Assembly (NCBI GenBank): GCA_949825025.1
Contig: OX463781.1
Location: forward strand, 43,269,469-43,333,468
Direction of reading: 5' to 3'
Source of the DNA: Siphlonurus alternatus
Lineage: Eukaryota; Arthropoda; Insecta; Ephemeroptera; Siphlonuridae
Length of the DNA: 64,000 bases
Under the pieces are notes generated by a model. The model saw nothing but the letters and a program-made list of their open reading frames with translations, was not told the DNA's origin and ran no database searches. Below are positions 44,245-57,229 of the stretch, piece by piece (within the stretch, counting starts at the first letter, position 1; every line of letters begins with the position of its first letter). A program made the translations under genes and the position numbers.

Positions 44245-44662
44245 AAAAATTCCCTAAAATCCTATAAGTAAAGTTTAGGTCTTTGGGCAACAAACCATAT
44301 AATTAAATCATAATTTAAGATTTAATACCACGCATATAGAATGAAATGCCAACAGCATTTATAAAATATTTAGAATGTATAATCGTTCTATTAAAAAGCA
44401 ACTTAAAGAATGGCTTAATTCTATTATATAACATATAAATAGGAATTGAATTATATATGTTTTTGTTCTAATTTTGAATATCAAATTTGCTATAATTATA
44501 TCTCAGCTTCTATAAAAATTTTTTTTATCTTTAATTATCATTTAAATTTACATATATTGAAGGAAAAATATACATGTATTTTACTTAATATTAAATATTA
44601 GTAGAGCTTAATTAATAATGTAAAATGATTCTACGAGTAATAGTGATTCTTTATTTTGTTAA

Positions 44663-45054
44663 GGGTAAGATAACACGAAACATCGATTGTAGTAGTCTCA
44701 TTTGATTTTAGCATGTAAACATTAACAATCTCATAATCATTCTGTTTTTTTTTTAGACACAGTCTGTAGCACCAAAAAAATGTGCAAAAAAATTTAAAAC
44801 AATCGGACGATACAATTTTCATATATTAATTTTTTTAAATTTTCGGTATAGGGCCTTCCCATGGAGACCTAAACTATGAAAATAAATTTTAAAAAATTGG
44901 ATCGCCCGATTGTTTTTGAAATTGTTTCCACGTTTTTTGGTGCCAAGGACTGTCTCTAAAAAAAATCCAGAATTATTATGAGGTTGCTAAGGTTTACATG
45001 TTAATCAAATGGGACTATAACAATCGATGTTTTGTGTTATCTTTTATAATACCC
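44663..45054. mobile_element. Fold-back element T (TTAA flanks)
   Basis: Begins GGGTAAGATAACACGAAACA and ends TTTTGTGTTATC...ATACCC, flanked by TTAA on both sides (44659-44662, 45055-45058). The arms pair over roughly 170 bp. CATGTAAACATTAACAA and TAAGGTTTACATG-type motifs relate it to R. Confidence 0.75.
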
Positions 45055-45719
45055 TTAACACAGATAACTTTATTCGTCAAGATCTTGAAGAACAATAATG
45101 TATGTAACTTCTGTAGCGGACGATAGTGTATCCTGGCTGGTACAAAATTATGTAAATATTTACTAAAATAAAAAAAATTTACATTGTTTTATTGCATTTT
45201 CGATAAATAGACAAAATTATGCAAAATCATACGCGTATATACGAGCCTCATCCTTCTGCACAATGAGACATGAGATTGCTTGTTTCTTTCTTTCAATTAA
45301 ACTTGCAAACGAATATATTTAAGTTTATTAAAAAATAAATATATATAATAAAATATTTTTTTCATAATAGTATACAGTACAAAAGAATAATATATATAAT
45401 AAATATATGGTAAAAATAAAGAAATAAATGTAATATTTATCACAATCAAGTTAAGTATGGTATAGCACGTTTTTCTTTTTGACGCAAACAACATATGAAA
45501 TTGTGTATAACAAAAAATGTTGAGAGATTCATAAATTATTATACTTTGGTTTGTTCTCTCGTTCGCATGCATGATCAAAGAAATGAAGGAGGGGGGAAGG
45601 GGATGATTTGGCTCTGAGACTTAAATGTCACCCCCAACTCCCACAACCCTCACAGCAGGGTGTTTTTTTATAACAAAATATAAAACGACTTTCTGAGTAT
45701 CGCTCTGTTACATTGATCT
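45055..45719. other. AT-rich, no features
   Basis: A purine-rich tract (GGAGGGGGGAAGGGG) lies near 45590. Otherwise nothing is seen. Confidence 0.45.
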
Positions 45720-45885
<166 letters not shown>

Positions 45886-46499
45886 CACTTTAATTATCAG
45901 CGCTCTCCTAATTTACAACAACTCCCGGCTACTACTCTAGCGTATACGTTTGCCACGCAACTTTCCCAAGTAGAAAAGATTTGTGAGTTTGAATATCTTA
46001 ACGTAATATATTTTTACCAAGAACAGTTTTTATAATATATTAAATATTCAAATAATTTTATATGAAATATTCATTATCATAGTAAAAATTTGTATGCAAT
46101 TTACTATCAGACATGAAAATTTTCTTGCGAAATGTTTTTAAAAACCAGAACCTAGATGTTTTATTTTAAAGAATTAATTATAGTGACTTAAAGAAAATTT
46201 TAATAAACAGAGGAATATTTTGGAATGTATATAATGTATTCATTTTTTGGCACAAAATAAATACATTACGTAATATTATATATTATAACATTTAAGGGCA
46301 TTGGGTGTAGCACCGGTAGTTAGCAACACTGATGACGTATCTTCACCATGTTAATTTTTTATCCTTGCTCCTCGGAGTAATTTTTATGCTAGATCTAAGC
46401 TGATTGCTGTAGTATCAAGATAATTAGTAGCCCAAGTGCACAATTTGGCTAAATAAAGTCTGATTTAATGAAAAGATATCAGTTAGGACCATAAATAAA

Positions 46500-46800
46500 T
46501 TGAAAAAAGAAGAATCTTGTAAAACACATTTTAAATATTGCTTTGTATATATATTTATAATTGTATTATGTTCAAGACGAATCCCCCCCCATTTATATTA
46601 CATCCTGGATGATGTTCATTCTTACAATACAAGAAATAAATCTAAAATTGTAATCCCAATCCATAGCAAAGCAATAACAGAAAAAAATCCATATATATTA
46701 TCAAACAGCAAAATACCATGATCAATTAACTTCCTTGTTTCTTGAGAAACATAAAAAATGAAAATTTATTTAAAATTTTACTAAAATATATTCTTATAGA
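46500..46800 (+). pseudogene. Non-LTR retrotransposon remnant (RT C-terminal end)
   Basis: The + strand frame contains DDVHSYNTRNKSKIVIPIHS followed by NPYILSNSKIP, the H-x-Y-x-TR motif and following residues of Jockey/CR1-type polyproteins. The frame breaks near 46721; another frame then gives LRNIKNENLFKILLKYI, which resembles the usual end. It is a short degraded fragment. Confidence 0.6.
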
Positions 46801-46821
46801 GAAAAAATAATATGATATAAA

Positions 46822-47007
46822 ACAATTTTTTCATAGTGAATTGAAAATTGTAGAAAATGATATTTTTCAGCATACCACCAAAAAGAATATTAGTATATAT
46901 CCATAATAAATATATATATTTATTATGGATATATACTAATATTCTTTTTGGTGGTATGCTGAAAAATATCATTTTCTACAATTTTCAATTCACTATGAAA
47001 AAATTGT
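46822..47007. repeat. Perfect 186-bp palindrome, no spacer
   Basis: Arms 46822-46914 and 46915-47007 are exact reverse complements at all 93 positions, checked block by block. The centre is AATAAATATATATATTTATT. Pairing stops abruptly at 46821/47008. It lies just after the retrotransposon remnant. Confidence 0.95.
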
Positions 47008-47986
47008 ATATTGCTGTATTTGTATAATACATTTATAATAAAAATATATGATGTGTGATAATTAATTATCTGTTATTTCTTTAATGCTGTTATTTTGATT
47101 GTTCAATATAGATATGTGTTAATTTCTACTTATATGTCATGTTTATGTGTTGTAAATTTTTGACAAGACTAATGCTGTATTGTGACGATTTATTGTTACT
47201 ATATATACCGCCAGTGTTTGAATAAATGTATTCTATTCTAAATGAAATAAGAAATATTTTAAAATATTGTCTCGTATAGTTTTCAAGAAATGAATTTTGG
47301 AATGCATTTGTGATCTGATTTGTGGTGTCTAACACTTACATGCCATGATTTAATAGAAAAATATCTTAAAGTATTAGCAATTTATTAAAAAAGAATACAA
47401 TTAGAATATTTATAATTTTTTATCCAAATACGAATTTGTTAGGAAGACTATAACCAATTGGTGTTTTTACAGTTTTTTTTTTTTTTTTTTTTTAGTTTTT
47501 ATCTCATGTGAACAATATAAAGTCTTGCTTTTATAAAAGTGTGTTGAGTTATGAAATGAATGAAGTCAACCACCCAGGTTTTTCTGCGTTGTAGCTTTCA
47601 TAATTCCTTAAATAATTAATGTTTCAGAAAGAAGGAAAGAGACATCTTATTCAACAGAACAATGAAGAACCAAATAAAATATACGACTACAATAAATATA
47701 ACAAATATTCAAAGAAAACACATTTTTTAATAATGATGTCAAACAAGTAAATGACGTTTTACATCATAAATATTAATGGCATACTTTCACTGTAATTTAA
47801 ATTTATTTTAGGACCAACATTTCTTTGTATATAGATAATAATTAGTTAGTAAAGTCAAAACTTGTAAAGTCTTGTTGTCTTGGCTGTCTGTTGAATTATT
47901 CAATAATGTCTCGACTTTACTATTGATGAGATGGTCCAAGGCGTTTAATTTTGTTTCTGGAGAGAATCGGAATAAAGACAGTTTAA
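47008..47986. other. AT-rich; poly-T at 47472-47493
   Basis: No gene recognised. A T run of about 22 bases is the only notable tract. Confidence 0.45.
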
Positions 47987-48125
47987 AGGTGGTTTTACAT
48001 GGACTATTTTTAGCACGTAATGTAGAGAATGCGTAAATGCTATTAATTTTTTTCACTGGTGGCCATATTTGGTGATTAAAGATAGCTAAAATTCAATACA
48101 CTGAGATGGTTGTCGCAAATCGGTG

Positions 48126-48445
48126 AATGGAGTATTGCCCTCAATTTTTTTATTGCAGAAATGGATAGAGCGTGCAAAGTTATGCTACCCGGATTTTTTT
48201 CAGATTTTTTAGAGCCCGGGAAGTATTTTTAAAAAATTATTGAAAGTTATTTTTGTGACGTCACGAGACGCCGCTCCTTAAGAAAAAGATAGGACTTGCC
48301 GCCGCGTGACGTCACAAAAAGGACATTCAATAATTTTTTAAAAATACTTCCCGGGCTCTAAAAAATCTGAAAAAAATCAGGGTAGCATAACTTTGCACGC
48401 TCTATCCATTTCTGCAATAAAAAAAATTTAGGTTGATACTCTATT
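48126..48445. mobile_element. MITE family A, copy 4 (nested in D)
   Basis: Ends AATGGAGTATTGCCCTCAAT and AGGTTGATACTCTATT. The arms pair nearly perfectly, for example TTTTCAGATTTTTTAGAGCC with GGCTCTAAAAAATCTGAAAA. The centre has GTGACGTCACGAGACG. The cleanest A copy in the window. Confidence 0.87.
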
Positions 48446-49109
48446 TCAGGACAGTTTACTTTTTTTATATAATAATTATTCATTTAAGACAAAATTTAAG
48501 TATTCTTTGCATAAATTTTAGAACAAAAATAAAATATACTTCTTAATATTTTTGTACCTCTGTTGTATTATGTACAGCCACATGAGGAAATAAATCAATA
48601 AATAAATGATTTTTAAAGGAATGCCTAGGACATCGAATTGAGGAAACTCGATACTTGACAATTTTTGTCAACCTTCGGGAAAGTCCGCCAAATGAACCGT
48701 GCGCTCGGCTGGTCAGTGTGAGGATATCAAATATCTGTCAGCGTATATAGCGGTGGCGGCTAAAATGGCTATTTTGATAAGGAAAATTAGGCAAACCAAT
48801 CAAATTCACTTATCAAATTCAGCGTCGTGACGTATCTGCAGAGATGGCGTATCGTTGGCGACTAAATCAACCGGTTTAAAAGTTAGGCCATGTTCTACAG
48901 TCTATATATATATACATTGCAGTATTACAGATCTTATTGTTAGTTTACGTACACGTAGATTTGACAGCGCACGGCAAATCATCTTTTGCTTATCTCATTC
49001 AGACACATACGGCTAGATGTGCATGTCTCGAAACTATAGCTATAGGTTAGCTAGGTGCCATAGAGTCTACAAGTAATCTAACTGTAAGATCTGTTAGACT
49101 GTAGTATAG
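48446..49109. other. Unassigned insert between nested elements
   Basis: 660 bp that must have entered the D element with, or between, the A and C insertions. It is GC-richer than its surroundings at 48650-48900 and has no coding frame or terminal repeats that I can see. Confidence 0.45.
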
Positions 49110-49453
49110 AGCTGATTTCTGTGTATGTGTTTACGTGAGGCAGGAGAGGGGTTTTCCTATACTATCACATTGCGGAGGGGGTGCAGGAGGGAGGGAAAAG
49201 AGATAATTTTGGTAGGCCAGATTATACAGTGAGCGTAGGCAAAATGACGAAAAAAAAATACAACAAATACTTTTAACAGTTTTTTGGCAGTGATATTTTT
49301 TTTATGAGTTCTATCGTGTATTGTTAAAGTATTATTAAAGTATTTAAACTTGATTTATTTTATTAAGTTAAAGTAAAAAATTATTGCACACTTTGTTTAT
49401 ATTCTAGTCCGTGCATTCTGGCCCTCCTCGCATGACGTCAGCGCAATCCCCTC
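49110..49453 (+). mobile_element. Repeat family C, copy 3 (nested in D)
   Basis: Same orientation as 11724-12064 and similar over its whole length. Starts AGCTGATTTCTGTGTATG, ends CAGCGCAATCCCCTC; flanks GTATAG and TGATAG. Confidence 0.8.
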
Positions 49454-49540
49454 TGATAGTCAAATTTGCTTCCATCAGAGCAATCGAGTCAAAATCGCGT
49501 CGCACTGCTACCTGCCGTCTATCATGTAAAACCACCTTAA

Positions 49541-50099
49541 CACCTTTATTGAATTTTATGAGAGTTTTCTCTGCTTAATTATAATTGGAAAATAATTGCA
49601 GTCAAAAGAGTAACAGTATTTGTTAACTGGATATTAAAAGAAGAAAATAAATTTGTTTTAGTATAGCAACATTGAAATTAATTACACTTTACAGGATTTA
49701 AAAACATTATTGTTTTATACATATTAAAAAATATACACATTTTTTAAATGTAAAATCTGTAATTAGATATTCTAGAATTATCGTAATTATTAAACAGTTA
49801 AATAAATTACATAAGAATGTAATTAAAATATGATTTAAAAAAAAATGACAATTAATGAATCTTGCTCTAAATTGGATTGCAATTAATATTTTTTCCCCCC
49901 TTTTCCAATTTCCTACTGATTGATTGAAGTAGAAGAAGAGTATAGTGATTAAATTCTTAACGTGATTCTCGTACTGGAATTTTCTACTGCAAGAAAGAGA
50001 TTGCGGTAGTATAAGAGACGGTTCTCTTTTGTCCACATATACCTCCACAAAGCTTTTTACACCCCCTCAATTCCTGTTCTAGCTTTGCAGTGGTGTGCT

Positions 50100-50101
<2 letters not shown>
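49541..50101. other. AT-rich, no supported gene
   Basis: A 113-codon frame on the minus strand (49707-50048) has no recognisable features. Confidence 0.4.

Positions 50102-50146
<45 letters not shown>
50102..50146. repeat. (CT)n microsatellite
   Basis: About 44 bp. Confidence 0.97.
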
Positions 50147-50147
<1 letters not shown>

Positions 50148-50941
50148 AACTAAAATGCTCTCAGGATCAAATTAATTCCTCGCTTGTCATATGATCGTCT
50201 GATTCACAGACATTTCGACGAATTTCTTCGTTTCCTGCAAATTTCCAATCTATTTTGTACTATCATGACAACGATTTTACTTAATATATCATCACTACTA
50301 ATATAATGAGATATTTATGATTAAATATTTTTATATAAGAAAATCACAATAAATTAATTGTTTTATATTATATGGTCTTTAAAATAAAATTAGCAATAAA
50401 GAAAGCGTGGTTTATGATAATATTAATATCATTAAGTTAAAATGGGTTTTCATAATTCAATCAAAGTGCTCAATAATAGTTGTATAATATATGTATATTT
50501 ATAAAAGCATATTATATATACCAGGAAAGAAGCAACGTCATAAATTTAGACAATAGAGATTTCAATTGCAAGTGTTTTCCGGTGGAAAAATTTTCACAGT
50601 TTAAAAAAAAAAAATGTATATATCGGTAACTTTTAGAGCTATTGATTTGAAAACATCTCCTACTCCACATTTAAGGGTCTTTTGATAATGAATCAAGAAC
50701 TTATTTTCCTATTAAAAATTTCATTAATGCCAAAAAAGCAATTTCAAACATTTTTCACAAAATAGGTTTGGATAGGACGATGGGAACACTGCAAAATCAG
50801 CTGACTTGAAGCCTCTATTGACAATATATCAAAGTATTTGCCATACATTATACCTACAGATAAGAACAGCTTTCAACTTCTGAAGTGATGCATTAAATTT
50901 CACATACATATTTTTTTTTTATTTCAATGCTTTATCACTAA
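50147..50941. other. AT-rich, no features
   Basis: Nothing recognised. Confidence 0.5.
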
Positions 50942-51101
50942 CAGTGGCAATCACATTTAAAAGCCTCATGGTCGGAACCGCTCGGGAGTCATTCGGCTTA
51001 GCTCGGCCAATGATGTCCGTCGTTACAAACCGGCTACCAATGACTGAGAACGTTACAAACACGACACACGACCATGAGGCTTTTAAATGTGACGGCCACT
51101 G
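50942..51101. mobile_element. Short MITE M
   Basis: 160 bp with ends CAGTGGCAATCACATTTAAA and TTTAAATGTGACGGCCACTG; arms of about 33 bp. The CAGTG start is hAT-like but no 8-bp target duplication is seen. A short GC-rich interior. Confidence 0.78.
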
Positions 51102-52923
51102 TAGATATCTATTAATAGGTATTATACCAAATCTTCATTTAGAAGAAACAGAATTTCAGTTTATTGAGTCATCCATTTGTTCTTATAATATACTCAATAT
51201 TATGTTTACATGAAAGCATTATCTTGAAGTTATTTAAATTTCAATGCTTTAAAATACAAATTTCCTAGTATAAATACTTGAATTTATTGCAGTGTACTTT
51301 AAATAGGTTTTTTGTATATGCAAAATGCATGATCATTTTGATTACAGTAAAACCACAATTTTCTTCAAATACTATGTGAACCCTTTGCAATAATTATCAT
51401 CAATTCTATTGTTTGTTGAGTATAAATTTAATGCATGTTGATCCTTAGATGTGTAGCTTCTGCTATAATATAGGTATAATTATATACATACCTCACCATC
51501 CATATTATAGCTTCAGGCTTTCTCCCTAAACGTATACACAAAAGCATGATACAGAGAGCAGAGCAATGCTGCTAGCTCATTGTACATTATAAACACATAA
51601 TACATGTTCAAAGCTAATTATCATAATATATATGAGTATAATTAACTTTGATAATAATAATTATCATAAAATATAAATTTTAAATAATGGTAGGGTGATG
51701 TTTTAATTATTTATATTTTCAGCTATTTCGAAATATAAATTTAATTTTCTTCCTTCATTTTTTCACTATTTTGATGTTTATTTCATACATTTAAAAGTAT
51801 TCAAAAGCTATTCACTCACTAAATTTAAAATATCTCATATTGAGTGCATGCTATGTTACCATAGCGGGGCTGAATCATGACAACGTTGCATTGAGTTTAA
51901 CACTGAATTAAGTCAGAAGTGTATTATGTATTCAGGATGTTAAATTCAATGCAATATTGCCAGTTCACATCATGTAGTCTTGAGTTGGCACTTCCGCCCA
52001 ATAAACACAGATCTTTCCGACCAGTGTTGGCCAAGTGCAGAGTCTGTAGGGCCAATTATGTGCCAATACTGGGTCAGCACTGATCCAACAAAATTTTTAC
52101 TCTTGTGTTTACCAAAAGATATCTTTAAGAATTAATTGCAAAAAGTCATAATTTCTTCATTGATTTAAAGATAAACTGTATTTTTTTTTAAATCAATTAC
52201 AAATTTATTGCAAAATTTAAAGATTCTGTATACTTACATTTCAACAATCTTTTTCTGCTTTAATTTTAATCTTTGTATGCATTTAATACAGTTGAAAAGA
52301 CAAATAATTTTAGTGAGCAGGTAAAATTTAAATCCTTGGTCATTTATATTTGCTACTTGTTCTCTCTGCAGCATCAGATACTACCTCTCTTATTTCCTCA
52401 GAATCCCTCTTTCCTGCAAGCTAACTATTTGCACAGTGCAAACGAACGCTAGCAACGAAAGACAATTATTATGGCATACGCGGTGAACATTTTGAGCTCA
52501 ACAAACAAGAGTACTGCAAAAGTCTACATATACAGTTCCTCCATATTATTTGAAAATTATACTGTAAATTAAACTATGGAAAGTACAAAATGTTTAAGGT
52601 ATTATATGTTTACATAGGTAAAGAAGTACGTAAATATTAATTAAATGTGTAATAATATAAACAAATAATATAATTCTTATAGGAATTTGAATAAAGTAAC
52701 AACATTTGGTTTTTAAAATATGAAAAAGTAAAGAGGTTTTACCATGAAAGTAATGCAATGAAAGAAATATTCAATATTTAAATTTTATATAATATATATA
52801 CATACGTATTACACTCACTAATAATATAAACTATAATAGCACTCAAAACTAAATTTTATCTTTTCATGCAATAAAAGTTAAATAAATATAATCTATATAC
52901 AGAGGTAAGACATGTATTGTATT
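51102..52923. other. AT-rich, no supported gene
   Basis: At 51975-52090 the motifs TTGGCACTT, GTTGGCCAAGTGC and TGTGCCAATACTGGG may be part of a decayed fold-back element. Nothing else. Confidence 0.4.
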
Positions 52924-53331
52924 GCTGAAAAATTACGTCTTCAACTCATCCTTTACACGTCTAAATATACTTTTTTCACCATGCACTAAAGCATATTTTT
53001 CTACTATTTCTTCCTCGCTCAAAGTGAGGATGAAATGAAGACAATAAGGGACATTCACAAAGTCTTAAGGCCACATGTAAGGCTCGATAATTTAAAGCTT
53101 GATTTTAGACGTGTTTTTTAGACCCAAAATTACTGGTCTTAAATTATTGAGCCTTAATTGTGGCCTCAAGGCTTTGTGAATGCCTCTTAATATTTCTAAC
53201 TTTTTATGCTGAAGAAGAGGAAAAAAGACGTAATCTCATCTTTCTCCCTCTAAAATGATGCAAAATAAGAGTACAAAAGACGAGAGGAGAGCTTATAATA
53301 GCGAAAATAAGATTAAATTTATTTGAATCGG
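52924..53331 (+). mobile_element. MITE-like repeat P, copy 2, interrupted by N
   Basis: Matches 167-445 and 60522-60791 on both sides of the insertion at 53047-53188 (GTCTTCAACTCATCCTTTAC left; GAAGAGGAAAAAAGACGTAA right). Confidence 0.75.
53047..53188. mobile_element. MITE N, copy 1 (inside P)
   Basis: 142 bp. Ends AGGGACATTCACAAAGTCTT and AAGGCTTTGTGAATGCCTCT; arms of about 50 bp. Compared with the empty P copies, AATA is duplicated (53043-53046 and 53189-53192). Confidence 0.85.
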
Positions 53332-53332
53332 A

Positions 53333-53667
53333 AATGTACACCCAACGCCAAACCTAATGCGAAAATCTCGGGGAGGCAACTCTGTGTTTGTAAGGGCCGG
53401 GACCATCACGATAATGACTGAGGGTTGGCATCGCGGTGACTTTTGATGTGGTTTATGACTTAATTGCACATTCATTCCTTTCATTGTTCTGCTAAAAGCA
53501 GAGGAAAAGCAATAAAGTAATTTATAAACAACATCAAAGGTCACCGCGCTGTCAACCCTCATCATGAGTGACAGGTGGCTCATCACCGTGATGGTCCTGG
53601 TCCTTAATACAAGCACAGAGCTGCCTCCCCGATATTTTCACATTAGATTTGGCGTTGGGTGTACACA
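53333..53667. mobile_element. Fold-back element O
   Basis: Ends AATGTACACCCAACGCCAAA and ATTTGGCGTTGGGTGTACAC; the arms pair over more than 140 bp (GTCACCGCG, CATCACGATAATGAC). It sits at the right end of repeat P copy 2. A 107-codon frame inside is chance. Confidence 0.8.
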
Positions 53668-55282
53668 GCGCATCATATTTAAGTAGGTTTTTATCATATT
53701 TGTAAGGTAATGAAACTCTTAAGTATTGAAAAATGAGACACGATTCTGCTATAGACTTGATGTATATGCATTGCTGGATTTCTTTCCTAGAATTTACCCT
53801 TTCATAAAACTATATTATTTAGTTCCTAATATATTAGATTTCTCTACCAGAATTTACCCTTTTCTATATTATATTTACTTACAAAATAACAAATTTAGTC
53901 ATTATAAATTATCCTTTCAATTTGAAAACATTAATTCTTGTAAAAGATGTGTTGAATTTTTAAGAAATTTTCATCTCTTTCCTTATGTAATTATTAACAC
54001 CTTCTTTAGCATAATAATTATTATAATATACATCTTGAAAGTTAAAATTACAGTAAGAAATTTTCATAGAGTATTTCTTGCAATTAATGCAACTCGATGT
54101 CATGAAATTTATAATATTTAGCTACTTACTTAGATATAATTAAGCTTGAACTACATTTTGCAAGTAAAACAATTAAACTCAGCAAATTCGTTATCTGCAT
54201 CCAAACTTATAGTGTTACAAAATACTGCTTATATTATTATGTATTTTATTTTTTTGTGGTTTAAAACTGCAAAGAAAACTTTTTAACGTTCTTAGAGATT
54301 ACTTTGTCCTTAATAAAATATTTTCATAAATACTTTTCACATTTTAAATTTGAAATTTTACAAAAATTTTACTTGCCAGTCTTTTATTATTATTATTTTA
54401 ATTTAAATTTGTGGTAATTTCATTTTAATATTTTGTAATACATTTTTAGCAACAAAATTTTAAATTTTATCATTTAGTATTTTTAAATATTTATTATAAC
54501 ACTTTATAATAGATTTAAAGTATGACTTATATTCTCGTTTTTAAAAAAAATATATATAAAACTTTTTTTTTTCAGCTACAATTTTTTTTATAATAAGTTT
54601 TTTCACAACAAGGAAAAAGAGCTTATAGTTGTTTCATTTTTTTTTTAATCATGGATAAAGTTATAAAAAGTTTTGATATATTATATAAAAAATATTATAA
54701 TTAAGGATGTGTTAGCTACGGTTAATAATTAATTACAAATTGTGCCGAAGTAATTTTTTATTCTCCTGTAAGTTTGCTTGTTCCCTGAGTTAAACTCTTG
54801 AATGGGAGCGTCACATTTAGCTCAGATTTACAACTGACAAACTTTTTGCGTCTCCTAAACTTACACACCAAAAAGTATCGTCATTTCTAGGCTTGCGTAA
54901 CAAACTAATTGAGGATATACTGCAAACCATATTCTTATCATTTGACGTCGCACAACTTATCGTAGTGAATGTTAACCTTAATTCAATCATGTTCGTAAAT
55001 AAGATGAAATTATTTTATGTATTATTTTTATACATTATTATTTTATATAAAAAAGTCAAATTAAAAGTCAGATATTATATATAAATGTTGGCCTCTATGA
55101 GCTCGAGCAAAGGAAAAAAGAAACTAAATTTTAATTGCTGTTAGTAACAAGATATAATAGGGAACAATAGAAATTATATGCAATATAATAGATTAAAATT
55201 ATTTAGGTTATATTTCATATTTTAAAATAATAAAATAGCTAAACTAAAATAAATAAAATAAAATTACAGATAGAGCAAAATA
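53668..55282. other. AT-rich; short tandem duplication
   Basis: 53773-53884 contains two diverged copies of a piece of about 57 bp with CTAGAATTTACCCTTT / CCAGAATTTACCCTTT. A 131-codon AT-rich frame here has no features of a real protein. Confidence 0.45.
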
Positions 55283-55424
55283 AGGGGCATTCACAAAGCC
55301 TTATGGCCACATTTAAGGCTCAATAATTTAAGACTAGAAATTTTAAGTCTAAAAAACACGTCTAAAATCAAGCTTTAAATTATCGAGCCTTAAATGTGGC
55401 CTTAAGACTTTGTGAATGCCCCTT
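55283..55424. mobile_element. MITE N, copy 2
   Basis: 142 bp, same length as copy 1 but inverted relative to it. Ends AGGGGCATTCACAAAGCCTT and AAGACTTTGTGAATGCCCCT; flanks AATA and AATG. Confidence 0.85.
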
Positions 55425-56863
55425 AATGTGATTTGTATAGAGTTGTGCCACAGATTACAGGCCTAAAAATAATTTTATTTATTTTAACTGTATAGAGCAG
55501 AGGTAGGAGCTTTCATTTTTTTAATAATTCATGCAAGACACCATAAGTAATTTAAATTTAATAAATAATGTCAATTTTTTTAAAATATTATAATTATTAT
55601 TAAAATCTATATTATTACTAAAGTAGAATAACTTAATAGAAATATTATTATAATTCGTGGTGCATGCAGTAATTTTGTATTCACATTTTTATCCAATTAT
55701 AATTTGTCTTAATTAATTATATTGTACGAACAAGCATAAAGTTCTACGATGAATTATACAAAATAATTAACATGTAACTAAGATTTTAATTTTTTAAATT
55801 TAATTAAATATATATTTTTTTGTAAGCAGTTAGAAGTATTTTTATTTATGTAGACGACATTTAATAATTACACGTAACATTAACACCTTATACTTTATTA
55901 TGGAAATTATTATTTCCAAGTACTTTTTTTTTACTGCAACATACTACATTATATAAAATGTTATAAATATATAGCAATATCACGGTACAGCTATATAACT
56001 ATATTTATAATATATGTCATTACATATTCAAGTAGAAGCTAATTGTGCAGGTAATATTATATAAGGTGGCTGAGATGAGGGGGGGGGGATGAAATGTGAG
56101 AAGATGACGCTGAAGGTATCTGACATCTGGGGGGAAGGGGGGGGGGAAGGATATGCCACGCCTCCTTCTCCCCAGGCACTCCACCTAATTACATCAGCTG
56201 CTGCAATATCTCTCATACACACTCGCTCTACATGATCGTTCTAGCTGAGAAATTACCTGTATGCAAATAATATAGTCAGTATTATATAACTAATTTATAT
56301 CATATTACACATAATTAAATTGGTTCAGTTTCAGTTTAAAAATAATTTAACAAATCTGGGAGGGGGGAGGTAAAAAAGTAAAGAAATGAAGAAAGTTGAT
56401 ACTATTATATATGATTAAAAAAAACAGCCTTAACTCATTTTTACCATGTACAAATATAATTGTTTGATGTCTTTTTACCTAAAAATATATTTTTTAGTGA
56501 CAATTTTTTATCCAACAAGTTATTTATGACATTTTATAAATTTGATTCCCTTTGATTTGATAATATCCCTGCGAGACCCACGTCTCCATTGCAACCCTCG
56601 GAAATGATAAAGCCTAAATTGGTCATAACATTTAATCAGCTTTGTCGAATTTATAACTGAAATCTCCAAGGAAGTCATGGTTGACATTTTGTAGCGATTA
56701 TTTGCACTTAAGGACACTCAACAAAAAGTGAATTGGATCTAACCAACACTAATAATTAATAACTAATAGCTAAATAATATTGTTTTTACACCCATTAATA
56801 TGCCTTTCTTTTAAATGAACCTCAATTGTAGTAATTAAATATAGAAGGCCTTTAGTGTCTTAA
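55425..56863. other. AT-rich; G-rich tracts
   Basis: G runs near 56080 and 56135. No gene supported. Confidence 0.45.
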
Positions 56864-57224
56864 AGGGACATAGGACAATGAAATCATGAATGCATACAAA
56901 GTTAATGTGAGTTATGTTAATGCGAGAAATGAGTATATTTCCTTCTTTTGACCATCCCCCGAATTTATAAAAATTAACTAAATACAGAGAACCGCAGGTC
57001 AATTGCACAAGCAACATCGCACCGAGTACGGTGGGCGGGAGGAGGGGGGAGTGAGTTCCATTAAGAAGAGGCAGCTGTGTTGCCATTTAGGATTCGTGAC
57101 GTCAGCAATCCACACTTTAGTTACTCGCGACCTGGGGCACTTGTCACCGTGCGACATGTATTCATACTCAGTTGATGGGTAACGTTTGATTAAAAAATAC
57201 GTATTTTTAAGGTCCCCTGTCCCT
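56864..57224. mobile_element. MITE V (TTAA flanks)
   Basis: 361 bp with short ends AGGGACATAGGAC and GTCCCCTGTCCCT, flanked by TTAA (56860-56863, 57225-57228). The interior is GC-richer (GACGTCAGCAATCC). Non-coding. Confidence 0.7.
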
Positions 57225-57229
57225 TTAAA

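Larger units (their letters stand above)
47987..49537. mobile_element. PIF/Harbinger-like MITE, family D, copy 3, split by insertions
   Basis: Outer ends AGGTGGTTTTACATGG and CATGTAAAACCACCT with TAA duplications at 47984-47986 and 49538-49540. The left piece (to about 48125) and the right piece (from about 49454) together are about 220 bp and match the intact D copies. Between them lie MITE A, 660 bp of unassigned sequence and repeat C. Confidence 0.83.

Noticed and set aside
53726..54121. 131-codon AT-rich frame
   Set aside because: Low-complexity composition with Ile/Tyr/Phe runs and a recent DNA tandem duplication; no domain, splice or conservation cue.
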